DNA of 64,000 nt from an uncultured Verrucomicrobiales bacterium (GTDB lineage: Bacteria; Verrucomicrobiota; Verrucomicrobiia; Verrucomicrobiales; Akkermansiaceae), in contig CASICJ010000027.1 in NCBI GenBank assembly GCA_949373085.1, positions 1 through 64,000 on the forward strand, in the 5' to 3' direction. The position numbers and the translations under genes are program-made. Under the pieces are notes generated by a model, which ran no database searches, was not told the DNA's origin, and worked only from the letters and a program-made list of their open reading frames with translations. This document shows, one piece after another, positions 1 through 8,846 of this stretch (its first letter is position 1; each line of letters starts with the position of its first letter).

Positions 1-1025
1 CACCAGTTCTTCAAATTATTCAACCCCCTTACTCTCCTACATTGCTTACAATTTACCCAAAAATATTTCCAACACTCAAATATCACGTATAACCATCCCC
101 TCTGCAAATCAACTACTCCCCCCCCAATCCAATTACTACTTCCCCCTTCACTTGGACGATATCCCTTCTCGTAATACGCAGGAACGACATCATTGCGATT
201 TGTGGCCGCCACAAAACGTTCGACCTCTAAACCAAGCTTTTCTGCAAGCAAACCTGCCGTAAGGTTTCCAAAATTACCACTTGGAATTACAAAGCTCGGC
301 TTCACACCACGGGGCAAATTCTTCGCAGCCTCGAAATAATAAAAACTCTGCGGAACCAATCGCGCAATATTGATCGAGTTCGCAGAGGTAAGATTCAACT
401 CCTCTGCTATCTCACGTTGGAGAAAAGTTGACTTCACAAGCCTCTGACAATCATCAAAGGTTCCATCGACTTCTAAAGAGGTAATATTCCCTCCAAGAGT
501 AGTTAGCTGCTTTTCCTGAAGCTCACTGACCTTTCCTTTTGGATACAGGATGATAACCCGCGTCCCGGGCACATTATGGAAAGCACTCGCCACAGCTCCT
601 CCGGTATCACCACTAGTTGCAACCAGAACAGTCAACAAGCTCTCATCCTGACGTGTCAACCATGCCATCAGACGAGCCATGAAGCGGGCTCCAAAATCTT
701 TAAAAGCAAGCGTTGGGCCGTGGAAGAGCTCAAGGACATGTTCCCGCTCCTTTAATGTCACGAGAGGCGCATGGAAGTTGACGGATTGATGCACAATTTT
801 CTCGAGCTGCTTCTCCGGGACGCTGTCCCGAAAGATCACTTTTGCTACCTCAAAACCGATCTCAGGCAACGAAAGGTCCCTCCAGTTACCCCAGAATTGA
901 GCCGATAAACATTCAATATATTTCGGCATGTAAAGTCCGTTGTCGGCAGGAAGAGAACGCAGAACTGCTTCCTTCAAGTCGACAACTTGGCCAGGACTTT
1001 TGGTGCTATAAAACTTTTGGGGCAT
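1..1025 (-). CDS. thrC: threonine synthase, partial at window edge
   Basis: PLP enzyme of the last step of threonine synthesis (phosphohomoserine to threonine). The start is the ATG at 1025, 8 bp behind thrB, so the two form an operon. The PLP lysine is in LAFKDFG (about residue 109), followed by ATSGDTGGA (136-144) and IPSGNFGN (248-254). Family-like sequence runs to about residue 290 (GYRPS, near position 150). Beyond that the frame stays open to base 1 but no longer resembles threonine synthase: the expected SNAMDVG/PSNFER-type block is absent and bases 1-145 are unusually C-rich on the + strand. I read this as a gene cut by the edge of the contig or by poor sequence there. Confidence 0.88.
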   Translation of the reverse strand, partial: MPQKFYSTKSPGQVVDLKEAVLRSLPADNGLYMPKYIECLSAQFWGNWRDLSLPEIGFEVAKVIFRDSVPEKQLEKIVHQSVNFHAPLVTLKEREHVLELFHGPTLAFKDFGARFMARLMAWLTRQDESLLTVLVATSGDTGGAVASAFHNVPGTRVIILYPKGKVSELQEKQLTTLGGNITSLEVDGTFDDCQRLVKSTFLQREIAEELNLTSANSINIARLVPQSFYYFEAAKNLPRGVKPSFVIPSGNFGNLTAGLLAEKLGLEVERFVAATNRNDVVPAYYEKGYRPSEGGSSNWIGGGVVDLQRGWLYVIFECWKYFWVNCKQCRRVRGLNNLKNW

Positions 1026-1033
1026 TGTTCAAT

Positions 1034-1981
1034 CTATCCAATCACCGAGACACCAGTCTGATTCACTCTCGAGACATAAAGCTGATTTCCAAGGTCAACT
1101 TTCGAGAAAACCTCCGCAATTGCCTCACCCACCCTCTGCGCTGACTCCTCGCCCTCACAGAGGCCAAACACACTAGGACCGGCTCCGGAAATACTAAAAC
1201 CAAGCGCTCCTGCGGCCATCGCCGAACGTTTGGCCTGATAAAATTCTGGAATCAATTTCTGACGTCTGGGCTCAGCGATGACATCATGCACCGAGCGACT
1301 GATCATTCCATAATCTTCCTGAATTAATCCGCAAATCAGGCCTCCTAGATTCCCGATTTGCTGGGTTACATTTGCCAGCGGCACTTCGGCCGGAAGAATT
1401 CCCCGTGCGACTTTCGTCAAGATCTCAATATCTGGATGAACCACCGCCGCCCAAAGATCCTTGGGAACCGGGAGCTGTGCAATATCCAGTTCCTGATTGT
1501 CACGGATAAAAATAATTCCACCCAAAAGACAGGGACCCACGTTATCTGCGTGCCAAGCTCCATCCGCACTCGCTTCTCCAGCCATCGCGAATGGAAGAAG
1601 CTGTTTCTTCGTCAGTGGCTCCCCAATGAGCTTATTGACCGCATATGCCCCCGCAACCGCACTCGCAGCACTCGATCCCAACCCACTCCCGAAAGGCATT
1701 TTTTTATGAATTTCCAACTCAATTCCCAAGTCGAGCATGCCAAGATGCTTCAACAAATCGTAAGCAGCGACTCCAGCCGTGTTTTTTTCAGCCTCCAAAG
1801 GAAGTTTCCCACCGTCTCCGGTAATTTTGGTAATACGCAACCCAGGTTCATCCGCGTGGCGCGCCACTACTTCATCTCCAGGAGCATCAATTGCAAAACC
1901 AAGAACATCGTAACCACATGCCACGTTTGCCACCGTCGCAGGGGCAAAAACGCGCACCTCCTTCAGCGTCTCCGTCGTCAT
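1034..1981 (-). CDS. thrB: homoserine kinase
   Basis: GHMP-family kinase that phosphorylates homoserine in the threonine pathway. With the start at MTTETLKEVR the protein has 315 residues, usual for ThrB, and begins with the family pattern VRVFAPATVANVACGYDVLG. The ATP-binding motif MPFGSGLGSSAAS is at about 95-107 and the C-terminal glycine motif is SGAGPSVFG. The frame is open a further 32 codons upstream, to 2077, but that stretch is not family-like. No clear ribosome binding site is visible. It is transcribed with thrC, which follows after 8 bp. Confidence 0.93.
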   Translation of the reverse strand: MTTETLKEVRVFAPATVANVACGYDVLGFAIDAPGDEVVARHADEPGLRITKITGDGGKLPLEAEKNTAGVAAYDLLKHLGMLDLGIELEIHKKMPFGSGLGSSAASAVAGAYAVNKLIGEPLTKKQLLPFAMAGEASADGAWHADNVGPCLLGGIIFIRDNQELDIAQLPVPKDLWAAVVHPDIEILTKVARGILPAEVPLANVTQQIGNLGGLICGLIQEDYGMISRSVHDVIAEPRRQKLIPEFYQAKRSAMAAGALGFSISGAGPSVFGLCEGEESAQRVGEAIAEVFSKVDLGNQLYVSRVNQTGVSVIG

Positions 1982-2088
1982 TTCAGGAGGGCGGTAGCAG
2001 ATCTTGCGAAAACGGGCAATCCTTACCTTATAAGATGGTTCAATCTTCTTTTGGTTGCCGCCTTCTCCAAACGCCATAGAGTTCGCCA

Positions 2089-2808
2089 GTGCTTGACTTC
2101 AAACTTTTCAAGATTCCGGTTCGGGTAGAACCATGGTTTTGGCTCACGGGATTTTTTCTAGGAGGTGGTCTTGGGATCACTTCTCGCGAAGATTTCCTCA
2201 TAGTTATCCTCTGGATTGTTGTTCTGTTCGTTTCTATTCTAATTCATGAATTTGGGCATGCTCTTACGAGCAGGAAGATGACGGGAGTCACCCCCTCCAT
2301 CAAGCTGTGGGGCATGGGTGGGTTAGCTTACCCAAATACCCAGCTTACCCAAAAACAAAGTTTCTGGGTCACTTGGGCTGGGCCACTTGCGGGCCTCGTA
2401 TTCTTTGGGCTGATCGTTCTAACCTGCTGCCTCATCTATGGATTTTCGGTCGGGACCGACCTCACAATTTACCTGCTCTTTTTCAATGCTGAAATCTACC
2501 GCGAAACCTATGTAGTGCTGAGGGAAATGGATGCCCCCGTTAGAGATATGCTAAAAAGCCTTTTATGGGTCAATTTATGGTGGAGCCTTATGAATCTTCT
2601 CCCGGTATTCCCCTTAGATGGCGGACAAATTTATGCGTCTATCGAGAGATCGCCTAAGAAAGTCTGGATCGTAGGTATGGTTACAGGTGCACTTGTTGCA
2701 ATTGCTGCCTTCTTCATTCTGCATAAATTATTTATCGCTATTCTGTTCGGGTATTTCGCCTTTCAAAACTACAAACGTCTTGAACACCTTAAAGGCCATT
2801 CTCACTAA
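2089..2808 (+). CDS. site-2 protease family (M50) membrane metalloprotease
   Basis: Intramembrane zinc protease. HEFGH at residues 53-57 supplies two zinc ligands and the catalytic glutamate; NLLPVFPLDGGQ at about 169-180 carries the third ligand aspartate. The protein is 239 residues with about six hydrophobic segments and no PDZ or CBS domain, which fits the compact M50B group rather than RseP. GTG start at 2089. It diverges from thrB and converges with the TauE/SafE gene, the two stops overlapping by 4 bp. The substrate cannot be told from sequence. Confidence 0.85.
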   Translation: MLDFKLFKIPVRVEPWFWLTGFFLGGGLGITSREDFLIVILWIVVLFVSILIHEFGHALTSRKMTGVTPSIKLWGMGGLAYPNTQLTQKQSFWVTWAGPLAGLVFFGLIVLTCCLIYGFSVGTDLTIYLLFFNAEIYRETYVVLREMDAPVRDMLKSLLWVNLWWSLMNLLPVFPLDGGQIYASIERSPKKVWIVGMVTGALVAIAAFFILHKLFIAILFGYFAFQNYKRLEHLKGHSH

Positions 2809-3545
2809 GTAACCCAGATCAGTCGACCCCCTGCAAGGATCGCAAATCCGATGATCATCCATTCAAAGACTCGCTGAGAAATCAGCTGGAGGAGATGGCG
2901 TCCGAGAAAAATTCCAAGTAGAATTAACGGGACCAACTTGACATTCAGTAGGAGGCTTTCTGGCGTGGTAAAACTCAATCCACCCATGAAAGGTAACTTG
3001 ATCAAATTGATGAGGAGGAAGAAACGAGCCCCAATTCCAATTAACTCCATTTTCGGAAGTCGTCTTGCCAGAAAGTAGAGCTGGAAGACGGGCCCAGCTG
3101 CATTAGCAATCGTCGTCGCAATCCCCGCAAAACTTCCCGCAGCCGCGCCAAATCCACTTGAGTGTGCAAGCTTATCAAAAAATTCAGGCGAACACTGACG
3201 GATCAATTGGAGTGCCACCATAAAGAGAATAATGCTTCCGATTACTGGTTTAGCCCACTGCTCTGGCATCCAATCGAGCAGAAAAAAACCAATCGCCATT
3301 CCAACCAAGGCCGGAGGGACCAATCTCCAAACCGGGGCCCATGAAGCGTGCTTACGGAACATCGGATAAACACTGACATCCGCTACGATAAGCATAGGAA
3401 GTAAAACACCAACCGAAGCTTTACCAAACAGCTCGGCCATGATGAATACCGCGATTAATCCAAGCCCTGAAAACCCTGCCTTACCAAGACCCACACACAT
3501 CGCAGCAAAAGAGACAAGAAACCAATCAGAAGTGCTATCGATCAC
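2805..3545 (-). CDS. TauE/SafE family sulfite/organosulfonate exporter-like permease
   Basis: Membrane protein of 246 residues with about eight hydrophobic segments. The N-terminal half carries the glycine-rich pattern GLGKAGFSGLGLI typical of TauE/SafE permeases, and a second half-repeat with GFGAAAGSFAGIATTIANAAGP gives the usual two-fold architecture (start of repeat near residue 132). Family members export sulfite, sulfoacetate or other small organic anions; the substrate here is unknown. It stands alone, convergent with the M50 protease. Confidence 0.82.
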   Translation of the reverse strand: MIDSTSDWFLVSFAAMCVGLGKAGFSGLGLIAVFIMAELFGKASVGVLLPMLIVADVSVYPMFRKHASWAPVWRLVPPALVGMAIGFFLLDWMPEQWAKPVIGSIILFMVALQLIRQCSPEFFDKLAHSSGFGAAAGSFAGIATTIANAAGPVFQLYFLARRLPKMELIGIGARFFLLINLIKLPFMGGLSFTTPESLLLNVKLVPLILLGIFLGRHLLQLISQRVFEWMIIGFAILAGGRLIWVT

Positions 3546-4194
3546 GCCTCTGTTCTTTTCCAGATCTAGAAAAGACTCAAGTCACCTTTCTTATTAGGCG
3601 CTTTATCAACACACCAAAGATCCATAATCATCTCATTCAAACCACGAGACGGCCACGAAAAACCCCTTTCCCCATAGCAATTCAACGCAAAATCGTAATG
3701 TAATAAGAGAATCATCTGCCCTCGCTGTAAACACAGTGAAAAGCTGTAGATTTCAATCACTGCATCCTTGACCTAAACGCCCGCTATTTGCATCGTCCGC
3801 CTATGTTAACTCGCAAGTACATTGAACTTGGTGCCAAGCTTTATATTCTCCTCCACTCCACCTTCTTCGTCTACTGGGCAGTCGACGTGATGAAAATGAT
3901 GGGATTCTTCGGAGGTAAGTAGCCCCCTTTACGACGCAGAGAAGAGATCGTGATTATTCTGCCAACCCTACTTTTTTGACTTGAGATCTGGAGTCGATCT
4001 TCGCAAGGGAACCCTCTCATCTCTAGGTATGCCGTTGGCCCGATCAGCCGGGTTAACTTGCAACCTAGGTCTCACCCTAACTTGGGGGTAGAGTTTCTTA
4101 TCTGGAAGCAGCTCTACTTAGTGAGGCTTTAAAAATTTGTGGTAACACCTAGAAAATAGATAAGAAGTAACAACAAATTCATAGCCTAAATGGT
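3546..4194. other. 649-bp stretch without a recognised gene
   Basis: Between the starts of the TauE gene and the end of yebC. The only reading frames are a 64-codon minus-strand frame (3566-3760) with no recognisable features and the 39-codon + strand frame at 3803-3922 listed separately. The remainder (3923-4194) has no tRNA, hairpin or repeat that I can support. Confidence 0.5.
3803..3922 (+). CDS. possible 39-residue membrane miniprotein
   Basis: ATG-to-TAG frame encoding 39 residues. It starts with a basic and polar segment (MLTRKYIELGAK), continues with a 20-odd residue hydrophobic stretch (LYILLHSTFFVYWAVDV) and ends MKMMGFFGGK. The pattern fits a single-pass small membrane protein. 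No homologue is recognised, there is no clear Shine-Dalgarno, and chance is possible. It lies alone in an otherwise empty intergenic region. Confidence 0.33.
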   Translation: MLTRKYIELGAKLYILLHSTFFVYWAVDVMKMMGFFGGK

Positions 4195-4905
4195 TTAGCG
4201 ATCAACATTCGTGAAGACGGCTTGAACATCCTCATCATCCTCTAACTTATCAACTAGAGCATCAATTTCAACAAGCTGCTCTTCACTAAACTGTTGGGGG
4301 TTGTTGGAGGTCCTTTCTAGGCTTGCCTTAGCAACCTCAACACCTAGGCGTTCGAAGACTTCCGTAAGCTTTCCAAAAGCAGTGTATTCACCATACACAA
4401 GACCCATATCTTCCTCTACCTCCATCTCCTCTAACCCAGCATCCATGAGCTCTAGCTCCAGCTCCTCCAGATTAGCCCCTTCAGGTTTAAACTCGATGAC
4501 ACTTTTGCGATCAAAGAGGAATTCAAGCGACCCTGAATTCTGCATCTCACCACCATTCTTATTAAAAAGTGTCCGAACATTAGTAACTGAGCGGTTGGTA
4601 TTCTCAGTTGCACATTCCACATAAAAAAGACTCCCATGAGGACCTTTTCCCTCATAATTGATCTCGGTAATATCTCCAAGATCCTTCCCAGAAGCTCGCT
4701 TGATCGCCTTATCGATATTATCTTTTGGCATATTCTCCGCCTTGGCGTTCATAATCGCCGTGCGAAGCTTCGCGTTGGAATCCGGATCTGGCCCCCCATC
4801 TTTGGCGGCCATCGTAATAGATTTGGCCAGCTTTGGAAAAATACGTGACATCTTTCCCCAACGCGCTTCCTTCGAAGCCTTCCGATATTCAAATGCTCTT
4901 CCCAT
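4195..4905 (-). CDS. yebC: YebC/PmpR/TACO1 family protein
   Basis: 236 residues, full length. It begins [20 protein letters not shown], a family variant of the MAGHSKW start, followed by [14 protein letters not shown] and [25 protein letters not shown] within the first 70 residues, then NYEGKGPHG. YebC proteins were long annotated as transcriptional regulators; recent work on the family points to a ribosome role easing translation of proline-rich stretches. Monocistronic here. The acidic C-terminal end ([17 protein letters not shown]) is typical. Confidence 0.92.
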   Translation of the reverse strand: MGRAFEYRKASKEARWGKMSRIFPKLAKSITMAAKDGGPDPDSNAKLRTAIMNAKAENMPKDNIDKAIKRASGKDLGDITEINYEGKGPHGSLFYVECATENTNRSVTNVRTLFNKNGGEMQNSGSLEFLFDRKSVIEFKPEGANLEELELELMDAGLEEMEVEEDMGLVYGEYTAFGKLTEVFERLGVEVAKASLERTSNNPQQFSEEQLVEIDALVDKLEDDEDVQAVFTNVDR

Positions 4906-5044
4906 AGTTGTTTAACTTGCTGAATCGAAAACTAACGACCTCACAGCATTTTCAAATGCCAAAGTTTTACCTCAAACCCTCGGATGACTCAATTGATCTG
5001 GCCCACTTAGCTAAGAATTCCAGCGAACTAGAAATACTTGCCCC

Positions 5045-5539
5045 CTAGACATCCTCACGCTTCACAACCTCCATTTCGCCTTTCCAGTGACGTTTGAAGG
5101 TCAAGCGCTCCCGACGATTCTTGGATTTTTTAGCGGAACCGTGCTCTACTAACATCACCGCCCGGCTACTTTTCACTACCATTTCGCGCACCCGAAAAAC
5201 CGGCTCGGTGCTCGTGCGAAGAAACGCGTAAAGCGCGACATCCCAATGATCGGCATTCCAAAGAAATGCTGCTGGCTCAAAATCATGAAGCCAAGAAAGC
5301 GCCTGAAATAACTCGCGAATCTGAGCCTCGCCATGCTCCTTCACCAAACGCCGAGCCGCTCTTTTATTCCGCAACCCTTCGATATATCCCAAAATCGGAT
5401 TGGCATGAAAGTAGTCAGCTTCCTTCAGTAACGCCTTTTGATGCTCACCCATCAGACGCTGCATCTCTTCGCGTTCGATTTCACCCTCCTGCCACTGACG
5501 AATTAAATTAGGCGGGGTTGGGAAAGGAGCCAATTTCAT
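5045..5539 (-). CDS. conserved hypothetical, charged protein
   Basis: About 164 residues from MKLAPFPTPPNL. The frame is open 10 codons further, to 5569, but the inner start looks more natural. Helical and charged: IRQWQEGEIEREEMQRLMGEH, a middle part rich in W/H (LSWLHDFEPAAFLWNADHWD) and a basic C-terminal tail (KKSKNRRERLTFKRHWKG). No signal peptide or membrane segment. I do not recognise the family. It diverges from the VOC gene by about 64 bp, so the two may share a promoter region. Confidence 0.6.
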   Translation of the reverse strand: MKLAPFPTPPNLIRQWQEGEIEREEMQRLMGEHQKALLKEADYFHANPILGYIEGLRNKRAARRLVKEHGEAQIRELFQALSWLHDFEPAAFLWNADHWDVALYAFLRTSTEPVFRVREMVVKSSRAVMLVEHGSAKKSKNRRERLTFKRHWKGEMEVVKREDV

Positions 5540-5603
5540 CGCTTGGATATTTAACATAAGCAGTGTCACTTGTCCACCCGCCGAAGCAGTGTTAAGAGTC
5601 CCT

Positions 5604-5951
5604 ATGCAGGTTCAAAAAGTGAAATATGCCATTTGGGCAGCCGACCACCTCCGCGCGATTAGTTTTTACCAACAAACCTTCGGCGCAGAGCTCTCTTTCG
5701 AAATGGAAGTCTGGAGTGAGCTTACCCTTTGTGGCTCCACCATAGGAATTCATGGTGGCGGTGAGGGGAAACGCACCTGGACTGGCCTCAGCTTCCAGTG
5801 CGATGAAATCCTCGCTGGAATTGAACTCGTTAGGGAAAATGGCGGGGGGCTCGTCCGCGAACCCGATGAAGAAGATGGCTTCGTCCACCTCGCCTTCTGC
5901 TTCGACACAGAAGGAAATGAATTCATGCTCACTCAGAAACGCCCATCCTAA
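5604..5951 (+). CDS. VOC (glyoxalase/bleomycin-resistance fold) family protein
   Basis: 115 residues from the ATG at 5604, giving MQVQKVKYAIWAADHLRAIS; an upstream GTG at 5589 adds only five residues. The pattern of a vicinal-oxygen-chelate half-barrel pair is visible: FYQQTFGAELSFE near the start and GFVHLAFCFDTEGNEFMLTQ at the end. Members include glyoxalases, dioxygenases and antibiotic-binding proteins; the substrate is not predictable. The next gene (DUF3817-like) starts 3 bp after the stop, so the pair is co-transcribed. Confidence 0.75.
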   Translation: MQVQKVKYAIWAADHLRAISFYQQTFGAELSFEMEVWSELTLCGSTIGIHGGGEGKRTWTGLSFQCDEILAGIELVRENGGGLVREPDEEDGFVHLAFCFDTEGNEFMLTQKRPS

Positions 5952-5954
5952 GTC

Positions 5955-6266
5955 ATGCTCCAATTTCCACTCGGTCTCCTTCGCCTCTCCTCGCTCCTTG
6001 ATGGCCTCTCCTTCATCATCCTCCTCTATTTTGCGATCTACGAAAAACGTATTCTTGGGGACGAAACTGCCGTCCGAATCCCCGGCATGGTTCATGGCGT
6101 CATCTTTACCATTTTTCTAATCCTCCTCTACTTTACGATGGAAAAGAGAAGATGGCCTATTAAGCGCGCCGCAATCGTCTTTATCTGCTCACTCATTCCC
6201 TTTGCTCCATTCTTCTTAGAGCCAAGTCTCAAAAATGAGCAAAACCGATCACACGATTCAGACTGA
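5955..6266 (+). CDS. DUF3817-like small integral membrane protein
   Basis: 103 residues with three hydrophobic segments. LLRLSSLLDGLSFIILLYFAI, then RIPGMVHGVIFTIFLILLYF, then FICSLIPFAPFFLEPSL reproduce the DUF3817 layout, including the conserved GMVHG and the terminal PFAPFFLE. The family is found in many bacteria, function unknown. The start follows the VOC gene stop by 3 bp. Confidence 0.72.
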   Translation: MLQFPLGLLRLSSLLDGLSFIILLYFAIYEKRILGDETAVRIPGMVHGVIFTIFLILLYFTMEKRRWPIKRAAIVFICSLIPFAPFFLEPSLKNEQNRSHDSD

Positions 6267-6346
6267 TATTGAGGGCCCATTTCAAATCAAACTCTTCACA
6301 CCTTTTTGCTAGAGAGATCGCCCCATTCCCGCCACACTGCGGACCC

Positions 6347-6745
6347 ATGAAAAAAATCATCATTGCCTTTGCCGCCCTCATTCCAGCTCTTGCTATGGCC
6401 GATCACCACAAAGAAGCCCAGTCCGTCAAAAAAGAAGCAGCCGCTCTCTTCCGTCACGTCGTCTGCTTCAAATTCAAAGAAGAAGCCAAACCCAAGCAGA
6501 TCAAAAATATCGAGAAAGAATTTGCCGCGCTCAAGGGAAAGATCGACACTATCATCGACTTAGAGTGGGGCACAAACGTCAGTCCCGAAGACCGCGCCAA
6601 AGGTTTCACGCATTGTTTTATCGTAACCTTCAAGAACCGCGCCGGTCTCGACGTTTACCTTCCTCACGCTGAACATCAGGCCTTCGTCAAAATCCTCAAG
6701 CCCATCCTCGACGACGTCTTCGTCTTCGACTTCATCGGCAAGTAG
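6347..6745 (+). CDS. exported Dabb (stress-responsive alpha/beta-barrel) domain protein
   Basis: 132 residues from the ATG at 6347, which gives a clean signal peptide (MKKIIIAFAALIPALAMA). The frame is open to 6269 but the upstream part is not signal-like. The Dabb domain follows: FRHVVCFKFKEEA, the central GTNVSPEDRAKGFTH and the HAEHQAFV helix. Dabb domains form dimeric ferredoxin-like barrels; exported versions are frequent in Planctomycetes and Verrucomicrobia and their role is not known. Last gene of the + strand group 5604-6745. Confidence 0.8.
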   Translation: MKKIIIAFAALIPALAMADHHKEAQSVKKEAAALFRHVVCFKFKEEAKPKQIKNIEKEFAALKGKIDTIIDLEWGTNVSPEDRAKGFTHCFIVTFKNRAGLDVYLPHAEHQAFVKILKPILDDVFVFDFIGK

Positions 6746-6807
6746 CAAAAATTCAGCGCCCTTGTATCTTCACCGATGTAAGGATCGGCATTGTCCACAA
6801 TTAAATC

Positions 6808-7161
6808 TTACGTAAAGTATGTGTCTTCGTGCGCATAAGGTGGCGCACAACAACAAAGAAACCTCATCGCCTTCGTTGCCTTAATTTCATGCCAGGCTCC
6901 CGCCGGAATCAAAATCGCATCTCCAGGCCCCACCTCCTGCATCTGCCCATCGATTTCCATCACGCCCCGTCCTTCTAATAGATAATAAAGCTCCTCGCTG
7001 ACCTTATGGTAATGCCGCTCCGTCGACCTACCTTCCGGTAAAGTCGCCTCCGCCAAGCTTTGCTCCTTCACCGGCGCATTACTCAAATCCAGCAAGCTCC
7101 GGATCGTCGAGCCGTCCTTTGTCGTAAACGGCTCCTGCTCGTCGCGATTTCTTATCTCCAT
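6808..7161 (-). CDS. cupin domain protein
   Basis: 117 residues forming one small beta-barrel. Cupin motif 1 appears as ERHYHKVSEELYYLLEGRG (about 48-66), metal ligands H51, H53 and E57; motif 2 as GPGDAILIPAGAWHEI (about 78-93). The C-terminus is cysteine-rich (RFLCCCAPPYAHEDTYF). Single cupins bind a metal and act in sugar or small-molecule chemistry; no specific substrate can be assigned. It starts 3 bp after the stop of the flavoprotein gene and is likely co-transcribed with it. Confidence 0.85.
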   Translation of the reverse strand: MEIRNRDEQEPFTTKDGSTIRSLLDLSNAPVKEQSLAEATLPEGRSTERHYHKVSEELYYLLEGRGVMEIDGQMQEVGPGDAILIPAGAWHEIKATKAMRFLCCCAPPYAHEDTYFT

Positions 7162-7164
7162 GAT

Positions 7165-8733
7165 CTATCGCCCTTCGTTGATTACAGCTTCCGCGCATCG
7201 CCGACCATCTAACGCGGCCGAAACAATTCCACCGGCATAACCCGCACCCTCGCCACACGGATAGAGCCCTTTCACCTCCGGGTGTTGCAAATCCTTCCCA
7301 CGTGGAATTCGCACCGGTGAACTCGTCCGCGTCTCAAAGCCAATCAACAAGGCATTCGGCCCCGTGTATCCCCGGATCATTCGGCCAAACTTCCGTAATC
7401 CTCCAGCCAAACGCATCCCAATCTCACCCGGCAAAACCTCATCCAGTTTCACCGAATTCAATCCTGGAAAATAGCTCGTCTTGGGCAGGCTCCTCGAAAT
7501 CTTCCCTGCCAAAAAGTCCGTCACCTTCTGCCCAGGAGCCACCTGCCCACCACCGCCCGCTTTCTTCGATAGCTGCTCGATATGCTTCTGATACCGAATT
7601 CCTGCCAGCACATCATCGCCCCCAAATCCCCGCACATCTTCCGGCTCCACTCCCACTACCATTCCACTATTTGCAAAAGGTGAATCGCGACGCGAAAGGC
7701 TCATTCCATTCACCACCACCTCGTCATTCTCGGTCGCCGCCGGAACCACAAATCCTCCCGGACACATGCAAAAGGAATGCACACTGCGTCCCTTGATCTG
7801 CGTCGCCAGTCGATACCTTGAAGCCGGTAAATCCCGCTCCCGCTCCTCATCTTCCCGAAGGTGATACTGCACCCGATCAATCAACGCCTGCGGATGCTCA
7901 ATTCGTACTCCCACCGCGAATGGCTTCGCTTCCATCAAAATCTCCTGCTCGTTCAGCAGTTCATAAATATCCCGCGCCGAATGCCCTGTCGCCAGAATCA
8001 CCGCTTTCCCGCGAAACTCCCGACCATCCTTCGTCGCCACTCCCACCATCCTCTCGCTCGATTTCAAAAACTCAACCACCTTCGCCCCAAAGTGGATCTC
8101 ACCACCCGCTTCCCGCACCGACTCCCGCATCGCCATCACTACCTTCGGCAACAGGTTCGAGCCAATATGCGGATGCGCCTCTACCAAAATTTTCTCCGGA
8201 GCCCCGTGCGCCACCAGCGTCCGATAAACCTCCGCCACCGGACCTCGCTTTGTCGCCCGCGTGTAAAGTTTACCGTCTGAGAACGTCCCCGCTCCTCCTT
8301 CACCAAAACAGTAATTCGATTCTTCGATCACCCGTCCCTCTTTCAAAATCGGGCCCAAATCAAAACGCCGCGATGAGGCATCCTTCCCCCGCTCTAAAAG
8401 CACCGGCTTGTAGCCTAATTCCAAACACCGCAGCGCCGCAAACATTCCCGCCGGACCACAGCCCACAATCACGACCTCCTCCGGTTCTTTCACCAGCGGC
8501 TCCAATTCCCAAATTGCCTTCAGCTCCTCCGCCAATTCCTCATCAACCCCAACTTCCAGCCGCAACCGAAACTTGACCGGCCGCTTCCGAGCATCCAGCG
8601 ACCGTTTCAATAGTCGATACCCCTCCACCCGCTCCGGCTTTACCCTCAGCTTCCGCGAAATTTTTAACGACCAAATCCCCTCATCCGCAGCCTCCTCCGG
8701 AGTCAGCACCAATTCAACAATCTCCAGAGCCAT
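7165..8733 (-). CDS. FAD-dependent oxidoreductase, COG2509 type
   Basis: About 522 residues from MALEIVELVLTPEEA. The frame is open to 8817, but the first 28 codons lie in the divergent promoter region. An N-terminal ferredoxin-like domain (about 1-80) precedes the Rossmann FAD motif VVIVGCGPAGMFAA (87-100) and CFGEGGAGTFSDGKLYTR; the C-terminus has GLYPCGEGAGYAGGI, the second FAD-contact motif. This architecture matches the uncharacterised FAD-dependent dehydrogenases of COG2509. The gene diverges from the imuA cassette. Confidence 0.85.
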   Translation of the reverse strand: MALEIVELVLTPEEAADEGIWSLKISRKLRVKPERVEGYRLLKRSLDARKRPVKFRLRLEVGVDEELAEELKAIWELEPLVKEPEEVVIVGCGPAGMFAALRCLELGYKPVLLERGKDASSRRFDLGPILKEGRVIEESNYCFGEGGAGTFSDGKLYTRATKRGPVAEVYRTLVAHGAPEKILVEAHPHIGSNLLPKVVMAMRESVREAGGEIHFGAKVVEFLKSSERMVGVATKDGREFRGKAVILATGHSARDIYELLNEQEILMEAKPFAVGVRIEHPQALIDRVQYHLREDEERERDLPASRYRLATQIKGRSVHSFCMCPGGFVVPAATENDEVVVNGMSLSRRDSPFANSGMVVGVEPEDVRGFGGDDVLAGIRYQKHIEQLSKKAGGGGQVAPGQKVTDFLAGKISRSLPKTSYFPGLNSVKLDEVLPGEIGMRLAGGLRKFGRMIRGYTGPNALLIGFETRTSSPVRIPRGKDLQHPEVKGLYPCGEGAGYAGGIVSAALDGRRCAEAVINEGR

Positions 8734-8808
8734 CCCACCGAGAAATAATCGTTCATAACAATAAAGACAACCTCTTGTCGGTTCATTTAATGTTAGATTA
8801 CCATCTTC

Positions 8809-8837
8809 TTGACTCACTCATTAAGTTGTGTTCTAAT
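8809..8837 (+). promoter_or_regulatory. sigma70-type promoter of the imuA cassette
   Basis: TTGACT at 8809-8814 and TCTAAT at 8832-8837, separated by exactly 17 bp. The -10 hexamer lies inside the LexA box at 8829-8842. Transcription would begin near 8844, so translation of imuA must start downstream of there. Confidence 0.65.
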
Positions 8838-8842
8838 GAACA
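8829..8842 (+). promoter_or_regulatory. LexA operator (SOS box)
   Basis: A perfect palindrome TGTTC-TAAT-GAACA, identical to the 14-bp LexA consensus TGTTC-N4-GAACA reported for Verrucomicrobia. It covers the -10 element of the cassette promoter, the position expected for repression. An extra half site TGTTC follows at 8852-8856. This is both a regulatory call and a taxonomic marker. Confidence 0.85.
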
Positions 8843-8846
8843 CGCT

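Noticed and set aside
1358..2128. 256-codon + frame across thrB
   Set aside because: Antisense to a clear homoserine kinase gene.
3566..3760. 64-codon minus-strand frame
   Set aside because: No recognisable pattern and no start signal; only mentioned in the gap entry.
7818..8576. 252-codon + frame inside the flavoprotein gene
   Set aside because: Ser/Pro-rich antisense shadow.
8775..8846. Upstream extension of imuA from a TTG
   Set aside because: It contains the promoter and LexA box; the downstream TTG at 8847 fits better.
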